A stretch of 64,000 bases of DNA from Rhodococcus tukisamuensis NBRC 100609 (GTDB taxonomy: Bacteria > Actinomycetota > Actinomycetes > Mycobacteriales > Mycobacteriaceae): positions 36,296 to 100,295 of the forward strand of contig NZ_BCXG01000017.1 of assembly GCF_001894985.1 (NCBI RefSeq), written 5' to 3'. Made by a program: the position numbers and the translations under genes. Below, in pieces: positions 39,987-48,770 of this stretch; the stretch's first letter is position 1; each line of letters begins with the position of its first letter. The notes under the pieces were generated by a model. That model was not told where the DNA came from. It saw nothing but the letters and a program-made list of their open reading frames with translations, and ran no database searches.

Positions 39987-41774
39987 TCAGGAGTAGATCC
40001 CCTCGATCGCGACGGCGAACTCCTGATGGATGATGTTGCGCTTGAGCTTGAGCGTCGGGGTCAGCTCGCCGGTCTCGACGGTGAAGTCGACGTCCAGGAT
40101 CCGGTACTTCTTGATCTGTTCCGGGTTGGAGACCTTCTTGTTGCCCTCGGCGACCGCGGCGTCGACCTCGGCGACCAGGTCGGCGTGCTTGATCACCTCG
40201 GCGATCGGCAGGTTGGCGGCGAGACCGTTGCGCTCGAGCCAACCGGGCAGGGCCTCCGGGTCGATGGTGATCAGGGCGCCGATGAACGGCTTCGCGTCGC
40301 CGACCACCAGGCACTGGCTGATCAGCGGGTGGGCCCGGAGCGCGTCCTCGAGCACCGCCGGCGCGACGTTCTTGCCGCCCGCGGTGACGATGATCTCCTT
40401 CTTCCGGCCGGTGATGGAGACGAAGCCCTCGGAGTCGATGGATCCCAGGTCGCCGGTGTGGAACCAGCCGTCCCGGATGGAGTCCGCGGTGGCCTCGTCG
40501 TTGTGCCAGTAGCCGCTGAACACAACGGGACCCTTCACCAGCAGTTCGCCGTCGTCGGCGATCTTCGCGGCGTGGCCGTTGATCGGCTGGCCGACGGTGC
40601 CGACCTTCTGCGCCCGCACGGTGTTGACGGTGATCGCGGCGCTGGTCTCGGTCAGGCCGTAGCCCTCGTAGACCGGGATGCCGACGCCGCGGAAGAAGTG
40701 GCCGAGGCGGGCGCCGAGCGCGGCACCGCCGGACACCGCGCGGTCGCACTCGCCGCCGAGTGCCGCGCGCAACTTCGAGTACACGAGCTTGTCGAAGACG
40801 GCGTGCTTGAGCTTGAGGCCGAGACCCGGACCGCCGGCCTCGAGGGCCGCGCTGTAGGCGATGGCGGTCTCCGCCGCCTTGCCGAAGATCTTGCCCTTGC
40901 CGCCGTCCTCGGCCTTCTGCTTGGCCGAGTTGTAGACCTTCTCGAACACGCGCGGCACGGACAGGATGAAGTTCGGCTTGAACGTCGCGAACTGCTCGAG
41001 CAGGGTCGTGAGGTCCGAGGTGTGGCCGACGGTGACCTTGTTGTCGAAGGCGCCGAACGAGATCGCGCGAGCGAACACGTGCGCCAGCGGCAGGAACATC
41101 AGGGTGCTCTTCCCCTCGGCCAGCGCGTCGGCCAGGGCGATCTTGACGGCCTGCGACTCGGCGCTGAAGTTGGAGTGGGTGAGCTGCACGCCCTTGGGGC
41201 GGCCGGTGGTGCCGGAGGTGTAGATGAGGGTGGCGGGGGAGGCCGCGTTCACCTGGCCGCGGCGCGTGTGCAGGTCCTCGTCGCTGATGCCCGCGCCGCG
41301 GGTGGTCAGTTCGTCGAGCGCCCCGGCCTCGATCTGCAACATCTCGCGAAGGTCGGGGGCGGCCTCGGCGACGTCCTTCATCGAGGAGGCATGCTTGGCG
41401 GTCTCGACGACCAGCAGCGAGGTGGCGGAGTCCTCGAGGATCCACTTGGCCTGGTCGGGCGAGGAGGTCTCGTAGATGGCGACGGTGCAGCCACCGGCGG
41501 TCCAGATGGCGTAGTCGAGCACCACCCACTCGTAGCGGGTGGCACAGAGGATGGCCACCCGGTCCCCGAGCTCGACGCCGGAGGCCATCAGGCCCTTGGC
41601 GACTGCCTTGACCTGCGTGGCGAACTCGGCGGCGGTGACGTTGACCCAGGCACCGTTCACCAGCCGCTTGAACGGCACGTGCTGCGGGCACTCCTGCTCG
41701 AAGCGGAACACCGTGTCCGCCATCGAGATGTCCTCGGGGATGGAAAACGTTGCCGGAACGTCGAACTCTCGCAC
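39987..41774 (-). CDS. fadD15: Long-chain fatty acid-CoA ligase (FadD15-like)
   Basis: A 595-aa AMP-forming ligase that activates long-chain fatty acids to acyl-CoA. The P-loop-like IYTSGTTGRPKGVQLTHSN lies near 190, YEGYGLTETSA near 374, GDLGSIDSEGFVSITGRKKEIIV near 450, and the A10 Lys in LTPTLKLKRN near 575. It follows M. tuberculosis FadD15/Rv2187 closely in order and length (about 600). GTG 41774 has AAGGGG 6 nt before it. It is monocistronic or extends into the peptide module. A CRP-like site lies 35 bp upstream. Confidence 0.93.
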   Translation of the reverse strand: MREFDVPATFSIPEDISMADTVFRFEQECPQHVPFKRLVNGAWVNVTAAEFATQVKAVAKGLMASGVELGDRVAILCATRYEWVVLDYAIWTAGGCTVAIYETSSPDQAKWILEDSATSLLVVETAKHASSMKDVAEAAPDLREMLQIEAGALDELTTRGAGISDEDLHTRRGQVNAASPATLIYTSGTTGRPKGVQLTHSNFSAESQAVKIALADALAEGKSTLMFLPLAHVFARAISFGAFDNKVTVGHTSDLTTLLEQFATFKPNFILSVPRVFEKVYNSAKQKAEDGGKGKIFGKAAETAIAYSAALEAGGPGLGLKLKHAVFDKLVYSKLRAALGGECDRAVSGGAALGARLGHFFRGVGIPVYEGYGLTETSAAITVNTVRAQKVGTVGQPINGHAAKIADDGELLVKGPVVFSGYWHNDEATADSIRDGWFHTGDLGSIDSEGFVSITGRKKEIIVTAGGKNVAPAVLEDALRAHPLISQCLVVGDAKPFIGALITIDPEALPGWLERNGLAANLPIAEVIKHADLVAEVDAAVAEGNKKVSNPEQIKKYRILDVDFTVETGELTPTLKLKRNIIHQEFAVAIEGIYS

Positions 41775-41808
41775 TGGGACCCCTTCGTGAACTGCTTGTT
41801 TTACCGAG

Positions 41809-41824
41809 TGTGCATTGGATCACA
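41809..41824. promoter_or_regulatory. CRP/GlxR-like site upstream of the acyl-CoA ligase
   Basis: On the minus strand TGTGATCCAATGCACA matches TGTGA-N6-TCACA at 9 of 10 fixed positions. It ends 35 bp before the ligase GTG, where a bound regulator would touch the core promoter. Confidence 0.4.
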
Positions 41825-41947
41825 TTCAGTCTAGGTCCGCACCCGCTTGCGATGCCCGGAATGCCCGACTCGCGACACCTCGGGTCGGTTGTCTGTAACT
41901 CCGAGTTTTGTGAACTGCGGATTCCGCGGGCGGCAATGAGGTGAAGA

Positions 41948-42580
41948 TCACGTCGACAGCCCGAGTGCGAGCGTCACCTCCCGGTCGGTGAGCTGGTGGA
42001 AGTCGCGATAGGCCCCGCCGACGCCGCCAAGCCAGCTCGGGACGAGGGGACACACCACCTCGTCGGCCTCGGCCTCGAGTCGGGCGACCGCCTCTGTCGA
42101 CGACACCGGGACCGCCACGACCACCCGGGCCGCGTGCTGGGCTCGCGCCACCCGGCAGGCGGCGGCCGCGGTTGCGCCAGTGGCCATCCCGTCGTCGACG
42201 ATCACCACCACCCGGCCGCTGGGCGGGATCCGGGGCCGGTCGCCCCGCAACATGCGCACCCGCCGGCGGAGTTCGCGGCGCTCGGCAGCCTCGACCGTGG
42301 CGAACGCCAGTGCGGTGACGCCGGTCTGCTTGACCACGTCGTCGTTGAGGACCCGCACGTCGTCCTCGCCGAGCGCGCCCATCGCCAGTTCCGGCTGCCA
42401 CGGCACGCCGAGTTTGCGGACGATGATCACGTCCAGGTCGGCCTGCAGCGCGCGGGCGACCTCGGCGGCCACCGGGACCCCGCCCCGTGGCAGTCCGAGC
42501 ACGAGCGGGTTCGAGTCGCGGAGGTGTCCGAGCGAGGTGGACAGGTCGCGACCGGCAGTGGCCCGGCTGTCGTAGAGCAT
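41948..42580 (-). CDS. Phosphoribosyltransferase-domain protein
   Basis: A 210-aa type I phosphoribosyltransferase-fold protein. LVLGLPRGGVPVAAEVARAL (about 26-45) and the PRPP loop VVVIVDDGMATGATAAAACR (about 124-143) are visible, together with LDVIIVRKLGVPWQPELAMGAL, which marks the group often fused to dienelactone hydrolase or found near stress genes. The specific base is unknown. ATG 42580 follows CCAGG directly, so the start is not certain. Promoter region of the ligase (41775-41947) lies downstream. Confidence 0.82.
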   Translation of the reverse strand: MLYDSRATAGRDLSTSLGHLRDSNPLVLGLPRGGVPVAAEVARALQADLDVIIVRKLGVPWQPELAMGALGEDDVRVLNDDVVKQTGVTALAFATVEAAERRELRRRVRMLRGDRPRIPPSGRVVVIVDDGMATGATAAAACRVARAQHAARVVVAVPVSSTEAVARLEAEADEVVCPLVPSWLGGVGGAYRDFHQLTDREVTLALGLST

Positions 42581-42651
42581 CCTGGTTCCGACGCTACGCC
42601 GTGCAGCGGTGGTTGCGGTGCCGGTCTTCCCCGCGGGTTCGGTGGGCGCGA

Positions 42652-43449
42652 CTACCGCTGAGTGACGGTGAACCGGCGCAGCGCGAGCGCCGGGTTCTTC
42701 TCCCTCACTTCGGCGATCCGCGCGGCGGTGACGTCGGCACGGGCGGTCCCGACCGTCTCGCCGAGCGATGCGAGGACCACGCCCATCGGGTCCACGATCA
42801 TCGAGTTGCCGGCCCCGGTGCGGGCGCTCTGGTCGGCCGCGGCCACGTAGACGGTGTTCTCGATCGCCCGCGCCCGGATCAGGGTGGTCCAGTGGTCCTC
42901 CTTCAGCGGGCCCGGGACCCACTGCGCCGGCATCAGCAGCACGTCCGCGCCGGCGTCCACGATGCGCCGCGTCACCTCCGGGAACCGCAGGTCGTAGCAG
43001 GTCTGCATGCCGAAGGTGAGGCCGTCGACGACGAACGTCTCGGGGGACTCGACCGCGCCTGCCCGGATCACCGCGGACTCCTGGTAGCCGAACGCGTCGT
43101 AGAGGTGCAGCTTGCGGTACACGGCCTCGATCCGGCCCGCCGGACCGGCCGCGACCAGGGTGTTCGAGATGCGTTCGTCGTCGGCCAGCGCCTCGTTGAC
43201 ACCCGCGACCACGTGCACGCCGAACTCGGCGGCGATCTCGAGCAGGCCGCTGACGAACGGGCCGTCCAGCGGCTCGGCGGACTCGACGAGTCGTTCGTCG
43301 GTGCGGGGTGGGGTGAACATCGCGTACTCGGGGGCGAGCACCAGTCGGGCCCCCCGGGCCGTCGCCTCTCCGACCAGGTTGCGCAGGGTCAGGTGGTTCT
43401 CGTTCTTGTCCAGGCCCGGGGCGAACTGGGCCACTGCGATCTCGACCAT
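42652..43449 (-). CDS. Carbon-nitrogen (nitrilase-family) hydrolase
   Basis: A 265-aa member of the nitrilase superfamily with the full catalytic set: Glu41 in LVLAPEYAMF, Lys113 in YRKLHLYDAFG and Cys151 in GMQTCYDLRFPE. KLHLYDAFG..ES resembles the Nit1/Nit2 omega-amidase and deaminated-glutathione amidase group rather than true nitrilases. Probably hydrolyses a small amide in metabolite repair; substrate not determined. It is divergent from the helicase gene at 43522. Confidence 0.88.
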   Translation of the reverse strand: MVEIAVAQFAPGLDKNENHLTLRNLVGEATARGARLVLAPEYAMFTPPRTDERLVESAEPLDGPFVSGLLEIAAEFGVHVVAGVNEALADDERISNTLVAAGPAGRIEAVYRKLHLYDAFGYQESAVIRAGAVESPETFVVDGLTFGMQTCYDLRFPEVTRRIVDAGADVLLMPAQWVPGPLKEDHWTTLIRARAIENTVYVAAADQSARTGAGNSMIVDPMGVVLASLGETVGTARADVTAARIAEVREKNPALALRRFTVTQR

Positions 43450-43521
43450 GACACCGAGTATGGCGGGTCGGCCAGGGCGCTACCGGGCACCGTTGATACC
43501 ACGCGTTAAACTGCTGGTGAA

Positions 43522-45264
43522 ATGAGTGACACGGAGCAGTACCCCGAGCCCGAAGCTGACATCACCACCTTTGCCGATCTCGGCATCGAGGAACGAGTGC
43601 TTCGGGCGCTGTCGGATGTCGGCTACGAGTCGCCGTCCCCGATTCAGGCCGCGACGATCCCGCCGTTGATGGCGGGCAACGACGTGGTCGGCCTGGCACA
43701 GACCGGCACCGGCAAGACCGCCGCCTTCGCCGTGCCGATCCTCTCCCGCATCGACACCACGCAGAAGCGGCCGCAGGCGCTGGTGCTGGCGCCGACCCGC
43801 GAGCTCGCCCTGCAGGTTGCCGAGGCGTTCGGCAAGTACTCGGCACACATCCCGGGCCTGCAGGTGCTGCCCATCTACGGAGGCCAGGCCTACGGCGTGC
43901 AGCTGTCCGGGCTGCGCCGGGGCGCGCAGATCATCGTCGGCACGCCGGGCCGGGTGATCGACCACCTGGAGAAGGGCACCCTCGACCTCTCGCACCTGGA
44001 CTACCTGGTGCTCGACGAGGCCGACGAGATGCTCAAGATGGGCTTCCAGGACGACGTCGAGCGGATCCTCGCCGACACCCCGGAGTACAAGCAGGTGGCG
44101 CTGTTCTCGGCGACCATGCCGGCGGCGATCCGCAAGATCTCCAAGCAGTACCTGCACGACCCGGTCGAGATCACGGTCAAGACCAAGACGTCGACCGCGC
44201 CGAACATCACGCAGCGGTACGTGCAGGTCGCGCACCAGCGCAAGCTCGACGCGCTGACCCGAGTCCTCGAGGTCGAGACCTTCGAGGCGATGATCATCTT
44301 CGTCCGCACCAAGCAGGCCACCGAGGACCTCGCCGAAAGGCTTCGGGCGCGGGGGTTCTCGGCCGCCGCCATCAACGGCGACATCGTGCAGGCGCAGCGT
44401 GAGCGGACCATCGGGCAGCTCAAGAAGGGCACGCTCGACATCCTGGTCGCGACGGACGTGGCCGCTCGCGGCCTGGACGTGGACCGCATCTCGCACGTGG
44501 TCAACTACGACATCCCGCACGACACCGAGTCCTACGTGCACCGGATCGGCCGCACCGGCCGCGCGGGCCGCACCGGCGACGCGCTGCTGTTCGTCGCCCC
44601 GCGGGAGCGCCACCTGCTCAAGGCGATCGAGAAGGCGACCCGGCAGCCGCTGACCGAGATGCAGCTGCCCTCGGTCGAGGACGTGAACGCGCAGCGGGTG
44701 GCCAAGTTCGGTGACTCGATCACCGAGAGCCTCAGCTCGGAGAACCTGGCGCTCTTCCGCGGCCTGATCGAGGACTACGAGCGCGAGCACGACGTGCCGC
44801 TCGCGGACATCGCGGCCGCCCTGGCCGTGCTCTCCCGCGACGGCGAGTCCTTCCTGATGCCGCCCGAGCCGCCGCCGGCGCCGCGCCGGGAGCGCGAGCC
44901 CCGCGCGGAGCGTCCCGCTCGGAAGTTCGACGACGCGCCGAAGGTCGGCAAGGAGGGCCAGGAACTGGCCACCTACCGGATCGCGGTCGGCAAGCGGCAC
45001 CGGGTGGCGCCCGGCGCCATCGTCGGTGCCATCGCGAACGAGGGCGGACTGCGCCGGAGCGACTTCGGCCACATCAGCATTCGGCCGGACCACAGCCTGG
45101 TCGAGCTGCCCGTGGACCTCGCCGACGAGACCCTCGAGGCGTTGCGCCGCACCCGCATCTCCGGGGTGCTCATCCAGCTGACCCTGGACGACGGCCCGCC
45201 CGGGCAGCGGCCGCCGCGTGACGGTGGCAAGTTCGACCGCAAGCCGCGGCGCGAGCGCTACTGA
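43522..45264 (+). CDS. deaD: DEAD-box ATP-dependent RNA helicase
   Basis: A 580-aa cold-shock/ribosome-assembly type helicase. Q motif at about 16-45, AQTGTGKT near 59-66, PTRELALQ near 91, VLDEADEMLKMGF near 164, SATMP near 197, and HRIGRTGRAGR near 341. After a proline- and arginine-rich linker (about 455-485) comes a DbpA/CsdA-type RNA-binding domain (YRIAVGKRHRVAPGAIVGAI) and a basic tail. It probably unwinds structured RNA at low temperature. It is monocistronic and ends in a strong terminator. Confidence 0.95.
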   Translation: MSDTEQYPEPEADITTFADLGIEERVLRALSDVGYESPSPIQAATIPPLMAGNDVVGLAQTGTGKTAAFAVPILSRIDTTQKRPQALVLAPTRELALQVAEAFGKYSAHIPGLQVLPIYGGQAYGVQLSGLRRGAQIIVGTPGRVIDHLEKGTLDLSHLDYLVLDEADEMLKMGFQDDVERILADTPEYKQVALFSATMPAAIRKISKQYLHDPVEITVKTKTSTAPNITQRYVQVAHQRKLDALTRVLEVETFEAMIIFVRTKQATEDLAERLRARGFSAAAINGDIVQAQRERTIGQLKKGTLDILVATDVAARGLDVDRISHVVNYDIPHDTESYVHRIGRTGRAGRTGDALLFVAPRERHLLKAIEKATRQPLTEMQLPSVEDVNAQRVAKFGDSITESLSSENLALFRGLIEDYEREHDVPLADIAAALAVLSRDGESFLMPPEPPPAPRREREPRAERPARKFDDAPKVGKEGQELATYRIAVGKRHRVAPGAIVGAIANEGGLRRSDFGHISIRPDHSLVELPVDLADETLEALRRTRISGVLIQLTLDDGPPGQRPPRDGGKFDRKPRRERY

Positions 45265-45279
45265 CGGGAACGCAAGAGT

Positions 45280-45308
45280 GCCCGGTCACCTTGGTGGCCG
45301 GGCGCTTT
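45280..45308 (+). terminator. Rho-independent terminator of the helicase gene
   Basis: GCCCGGTCACC, loop TT, GGTGGCCGGGC with one G-T pair, then GCTTTCGT. It starts 16 nt after the stop codon. Confidence 0.8.
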
Positions 45309-45373
45309 CGTCTGTGTCGGGCGTCAGCCCGCGGGCGCGGTGAACGCGGTGACGACCGGAAGCCGCCGCCGGT

Positions 45374-46300
45374 TCAGTAACCGGCCACCGGGTCGATGAC
45401 ACCGGCGAGCGGCTCGCCGGCCGCGAAGCGGGCGACATTGCCCGCGACGTGGTCGGCGAGGGCCCGCGGCAGCCCGGTCGCCGGGTTCGCCACGTGCGGG
45501 GTGATCAGCGCGTTGGGCAGTGTCCACAGCGGATGGCCGTCGGGCAGCGGCTCCGGGTCGGTGACGTCGAGGGCGGCGCCGCCGATCGTTCCCGCGCGCA
45601 GCGCGTCGACCAGTGCGTCGGTGTCGATCAGCGTCCCGCGTGCGACGTTCACGATCCACGACGACGGCGACATCTGCGCCAGCTCCGACCTACCGACCAG
45701 GTGTCGGGTCGCCGCGGTCGCGGGTGCCGCGATGACGAAATGGTCTGCGCGGGACCACACCTCGCCGACCCTGTCCGCGGGCAAGGTCTCGTCTGCGCCC
45801 GGCACCGGGACGCCCGAGCGGGTGACCGCGAGAATCCGGCACCGGGATGCGGCGAGGTACGGGATCAGGGCGCGGCCGATGCCGCCGCAGCCGACGATCG
45901 CCACGGTGGTGCCCTGCACGGTGCCCACCCGCGGGTCGAACTCGTCCTTGCGCCAGGACGTCGCGCTCAGCTGCTCGCGCAGCGACCGCACCCCGGCCAG
46001 CAGGGTCATCATGGTGTGCTCGGCGACGTTGCCCGAGTAGGCACCGGCCGCGGACGTCCAGGAACGGGCGGAATCCACGACGCCGGCCGCGAGCCACGGC
46101 TCGATGCCCGCGAACGGGAGCTGCACCCAGCGGACCGTGTCCGGCAGGGCGCCGGGAAACGTGTCGGGGCCCTGTGCCCAGACGACGGCCTCGGCCTCGT
46201 CGAGCGGGACCAGGACCCCGCCGCCTCGGCGGATTCCCTCGGCGAGAAAGGGATCCCCCTCGGGGCCGAGGTGGATTCGGGGTGCTGGGCGGGTCGGCAT
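45374..46300 (-). CDS. D-isomer 2-hydroxyacid dehydrogenase
   Basis: A 308-aa NAD(P)-dependent oxidoreductase. VAIVGCGGIGRALIPYL near 134-150 is the dinucleotide fold. The catalytic set is Arg in VNVARGTLID, Glu in DVTDPEPLPDGHPLW and His in ITPHVAN. The N-terminal catalytic domain is short, as in the glyoxylate/hydroxypyruvate reductase A group. ATG 46300 has GAGAGG 8 nt before it. It lies 49 nt after the membrane-protein gene, likely in one transcript. The substrate is unknown. Confidence 0.9.
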   Translation of the reverse strand: MPTRPAPRIHLGPEGDPFLAEGIRRGGGVLVPLDEAEAVVWAQGPDTFPGALPDTVRWVQLPFAGIEPWLAAGVVDSARSWTSAAGAYSGNVAEHTMMTLLAGVRSLREQLSATSWRKDEFDPRVGTVQGTTVAIVGCGGIGRALIPYLAASRCRILAVTRSGVPVPGADETLPADRVGEVWSRADHFVIAAPATAATRHLVGRSELAQMSPSSWIVNVARGTLIDTDALVDALRAGTIGGAALDVTDPEPLPDGHPLWTLPNALITPHVANPATGLPRALADHVAGNVARFAAGEPLAGVIDPVAGY

Positions 46301-46349
46301 CGGTGACCTCTCGGTGCGGGTGGTGTGCGCGGGTCGGTGTGGAACCCGG

Positions 46350-46868
46350 CTACCGGGCCTTGGCGGCCAGCCGGCGCTCGCCGTGCGAGTCCCGGATGGC
46401 GTCGACGAGGGCGGACTTGCGTGCGGTGTACCGGTCCCGGAACTCGTCGCAGTCGTGGACGCCGTCGATGGTGGAGTCGGTGACGAAGCCGAAGAACGTG
46501 ACCGCGGAGTCGACGACGGGGGCGGGCGCGAGGATCCGCAACTCGTTGACCAGTTCGTCCAGTTCGACGATGGCCTGGGCGAGGGCGCGCAGGCTCGGGT
46601 CGTCGGACTCGAGCGCGTGGACCAGGTCGGCCTCCGCGAGTACACCGCTGTCCACGTCGACGACGGCGTTGTGGGCGCGGTCCGTGGCGGCGAGGAAACG
46701 GACGTAGATCGAGCGCACCTGCGGGTCGGGCGCGGTGGGGGCCGCGACCGTCGCGGGCCGGCCGCGGCGGACCGCGAACACCCCGAGCAGCACCCCGACG
46801 ACCATCGACGCCGGGACCGCCCACCACGGCGCGGTTCCGGAACTGAGGGCATCAACCAGCGAATTCAC
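46350..46868 (-). CDS. Hypothetical membrane-anchored protein
   Basis: A 172-aa protein with one membrane helix at about 14-33 (WWAVPASMVVGVLLGVFAV) followed by an Arg-rich turn, then a soluble helical part with many acidic residues (DVDSGVLAEADLVHALESDD). No family recognised. ATG 46868. It precedes the hydroxyacid dehydrogenase gene on the same strand and is divergent from the SRPBCC/ArsR operon. Confidence 0.6.
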   Translation of the reverse strand: MNSLVDALSSGTAPWWAVPASMVVGVLLGVFAVRRGRPATVAAPTAPDPQVRSIYVRFLAATDRAHNAVVDVDSGVLAEADLVHALESDDPSLRALAQAIVELDELVNELRILAPAPVVDSAVTFFGFVTDSTIDGVHDCDEFRDRYTARKSALVDAIRDSHGERRLAAKAR

Positions 46869-46932
46869 TTGCCAACCCTAACAATTGATCGGCAGGGATT
46901 CCGGTAGCGACATGTTTGCGCCGCCACCCTGT

Positions 46933-46984
46933 ATGCAACCTGAAGGTTGCATGTCAGGGGAATTAGTGCAACCATTGAGTTGCA
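46933..46984. promoter_or_regulatory. Two ArsR-type operators before the SRPBCC/ArsR operon
   Basis: ATGCAACCTGAAGGTTGCAT at 46933-46952 is a perfect 8-bp-arm palindrome. TGCAACCATTGAGTTGCA at 46967-46984 repeats the TGCAA/TTGCA arms. Their centres are 33 bp apart, about three helical turns, on one face of the DNA. The operon start is 34 bp downstream of the second. Confidence 0.75.
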
Positions 46985-47018
46985 GTCAGAAGGTGGTCCC
47001 CCGAACAGGAGATTCGAC

Positions 47019-47492
47019 ATGACGAACACCCAGGCAGCAGTCGTCGACGCAGACCGGTACACGGTCAGTCGCACGGTCGTCGTGAACGCGCCCCGCGCCG
47101 CAGTGTGGCGGGCGCTCACCGACCCCGAACACATCGCGAAGTGGTTCGGGCAGACCGCCACCCTCGACGCGCTCGAGGTTGGTGCCCGGGGCAGCTTCGG
47201 CTGGCCCGACCACGGCGTCTTCCCGATGGTGGTCACCGAGGTCGCCGAGCCGGACCACTTTGCCTACCGGTGGTACACGCAGTCCGGCGAGTTCGACGTC
47301 GACCGCGCCACCGAGGCCCGGTTCACCCTCGTCGAGGAGGGTGCCACGACCGTGCTCACCGTCGTCGAAACCGGCTTCGACCGGATCAGCGACGACGAGG
47401 AGATCCGGCGCGGCCAGCTCGAGAGCAACCGGCAGGGCTGGGACGGCGAACTCGACGAGCTCGTCGCCTACCTGGAGGCGGTATCGGCATGA
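47019..47492 (+). CDS. SRPBCC (AHSA1-like) domain protein
   Basis: A 157-aa START/AHSA1-fold protein. APRAAVWRALTDPEHIAKWFG (about 28-48) and the final NRQGWDGELDELVAYLEAV are typical. It forms a deep hydrophobic pocket and may bind or convert a small ligand. AGGAG lies 7 nt before ATG 47019. Its stop overlaps the start of the ArsR gene (ATGA). AHSA1-ArsR pairs are common in actinobacteria, with the ArsR protein repressing the pair. Confidence 0.88.
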   Translation: MTNTQAAVVDADRYTVSRTVVVNAPRAAVWRALTDPEHIAKWFGQTATLDALEVGARGSFGWPDHGVFPMVVTEVAEPDHFAYRWYTQSGEFDVDRATEARFTLVEEGATTVLTVVETGFDRISDDEEIRRGQLESNRQGWDGELDELVAYLEAVSA

Positions 47493-47821
47493 GGGTGGGG
47501 GAGTCGCCGACTGTGTCGCCGACGGCGGTGTTCGCAGTGCTTGCAGACGACACCCGGTGGGGCATCCTCGAACTGCTCGGCCGCGAGGATCTGTCCGCAT
47601 CGGCGCTGGCCGATCGCCTGCCGGTGAGCCGGCAGGCCATCGCCAAGCACCTCGCGGCGCTCGAGGCGGCCGGACTGGTCGAACGGGTCCCGGTCGGGCG
47701 TGAGGTCCGTTACCGCGCGCTCGGCGCGGTCCTCAGCGCTGTGGGCCGTCGGCTCGAGTCCATCGGTGCACAGTGGGACGCCCGGCTCGCCGAGATCAAG
47801 CGGATTGCCGAGTCGCTGTAG
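47489..47821 (+). CDS. ArsR-family regulator
   Basis: A 110-aa winged-helix repressor. AVLADDTRWGILELLGREDLSASALADRL and VSRQAIAKHLAALEAAGLVERVPVGREVRYRAL cover the helix-turn-helix and wing. No metal-binding Cys motif (ELCVCDL type) is present, so it probably senses an organic ligand or acts constitutively. It is coupled to the SRPBCC gene and is the likely binder of the two sites at 46933-46984. Confidence 0.9.
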   Translation: MRVGESPTVSPTAVFAVLADDTRWGILELLGREDLSASALADRLPVSRQAIAKHLAALEAAGLVERVPVGREVRYRALGAVLSAVGRRLESIGAQWDARLAEIKRIAESL

Positions 47822-47832
47822 CCGGCAACGGT

Positions 47833-48609
47833 TCAGGCGTCGCCGACGGCCTCGCGCAGGTAGGCGAGGTCCTCGGCGACGCCGTCCGCCGGGGTCTCGA
47901 GGATCACCGGCGCCTGCGCGGCCACCACCACCGCGGCGAGCACCTCCGCATCGATGGTGCCGTCGGCGAGGTTCGCGTGACGGTCGCGCGCGGAGTTGAA
48001 CTCGTCGCGGGAGTTGTTCAGGTGCACCAGGTCGATACGCCCGGTGATCGCCTTGATCCGCTCCACCACGCCGACCAGTTCCTCGCCGCCCGCCCAGGCG
48101 TGGCAGGTGTCGAGGCAGAAGCCGGCGCCGAAGTCGCCGACCGCGTCCCAGAGACGGGCGATGTCGTCGAAGTGGCGGGCCATCGCCGCGTCCCCGCCCG
48201 CGGTGTTCTCGATCAGGATCGGCACCTCGAAGCCGCCCTTGTCGGCCTGCCGCTCGAACAGCTTGCGCCAGTTCGCGAACCCCTCCGCCGGGTCCTCGCC
48301 GTCACGCACGTGGCCGCCGTGCACCACCAGCCCGATCGCGCCGAGGTCCGCGGCCGCCTTGGCCTGCTGGGCGACGGCGTTGCGGGACGGGATGCGGATG
48401 CGGTTGTTCAGGCTCGCCACGTTGATGACGTAGGACGAGTGCACCACGACGTCGATCGGGCTGGCCCGGATCTGCTCCGCCCTGGGATGCTCGGTCACCT
48501 TGTTCCACTTCTGCGGATCCGTCAGGAACAGCTGGACCACGTCCGCGCCGAGCGCCTCGCCGGCGCCGATGGGGTCGTCGTCCTCGCGTACGTGTGCTCC
48601 GATGCGCAT
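47833..48609 (-). CDS. nfo: Deoxyribonuclease IV (AP endonuclease)
   Basis: A 258-aa zinc-dependent AP endonuclease for base-excision repair. Zinc-site segments are visible: VVHSSYVINVAS, GLVVHGGHV, VPILIENTAGG, GFCLDTCHAWAGG, LVHLNNSRDEFNSARDRHANLADGTI and VILETP. The length agrees with M. tuberculosis End (Rv0670, 252 aa). It converges with the ArsR gene, with only 11 bp between the stops. Confidence 0.95.
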   Translation of the reverse strand: MRIGAHVREDDDPIGAGEALGADVVQLFLTDPQKWNKVTEHPRAEQIRASPIDVVVHSSYVINVASLNNRIRIPSRNAVAQQAKAAADLGAIGLVVHGGHVRDGEDPAEGFANWRKLFERQADKGGFEVPILIENTAGGDAAMARHFDDIARLWDAVGDFGAGFCLDTCHAWAGGEELVGVVERIKAITGRIDLVHLNNSRDEFNSARDRHANLADGTIDAEVLAAVVVAAQAPVILETPADGVAEDLAYLREAVGDA

Positions 48610-48720
48610 GGGTACAGCCTAGGACGAGGCATCGACAAGTACCTTCGGTGCGGGGATTCCCCCGATGCGAAAGATCAGGGGCTTCCCGGATGGCATCGTG
48701 GTGCGGGGACCGCAACGATG

Positions 48721-48736
48721 GGATGCGTTCGCATCC
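48721..48736. promoter_or_regulatory. Palindrome upstream of the MacB-type operon
   Basis: GGATGCGTTCGCATCC has perfect 7-bp arms around TT and lies 34 bp before the ATPase start. It may be an operator for an unknown regulator. Confidence 0.4.
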
Positions 48737-48770
48737 ACGAGCCCGGCCCAGATCAGGACGAAAGGCAGTC

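Larger units (their letters stand above)
39261..40008. repeat. About 0.37-kb tandem duplication with fatty acyl-CoA ligase 3'-end fossil
   Basis: Two units (about 40008-39638 and 39637-39261) share, in minus-strand order: the last bases of the ligase gene, a hairpin, a conserved leader, a small peptide gene and the start of a larger frame. At 39616-39637 the second unit keeps 20 of 22 bases of the ligase 3' end (39987-40008), including its stop. The calculated unit length agrees with where the two larger frames stop being similar (after LLLVAP). Confidence 0.75.

Noticed and set aside
39261..40008. A CRISPR-like or toxin-antitoxin locus in the small-ORF region
   Set aside because: Repeats are two copies of a coding module, not short spaced repeats. 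The small proteins have no resemblance to known toxins or antitoxins that I recognise.
44000..45093. Long minus-strand frame over the DEAD-box helicase gene
   Set aside because: Antisense shadow; the + strand has all helicase motifs in order.
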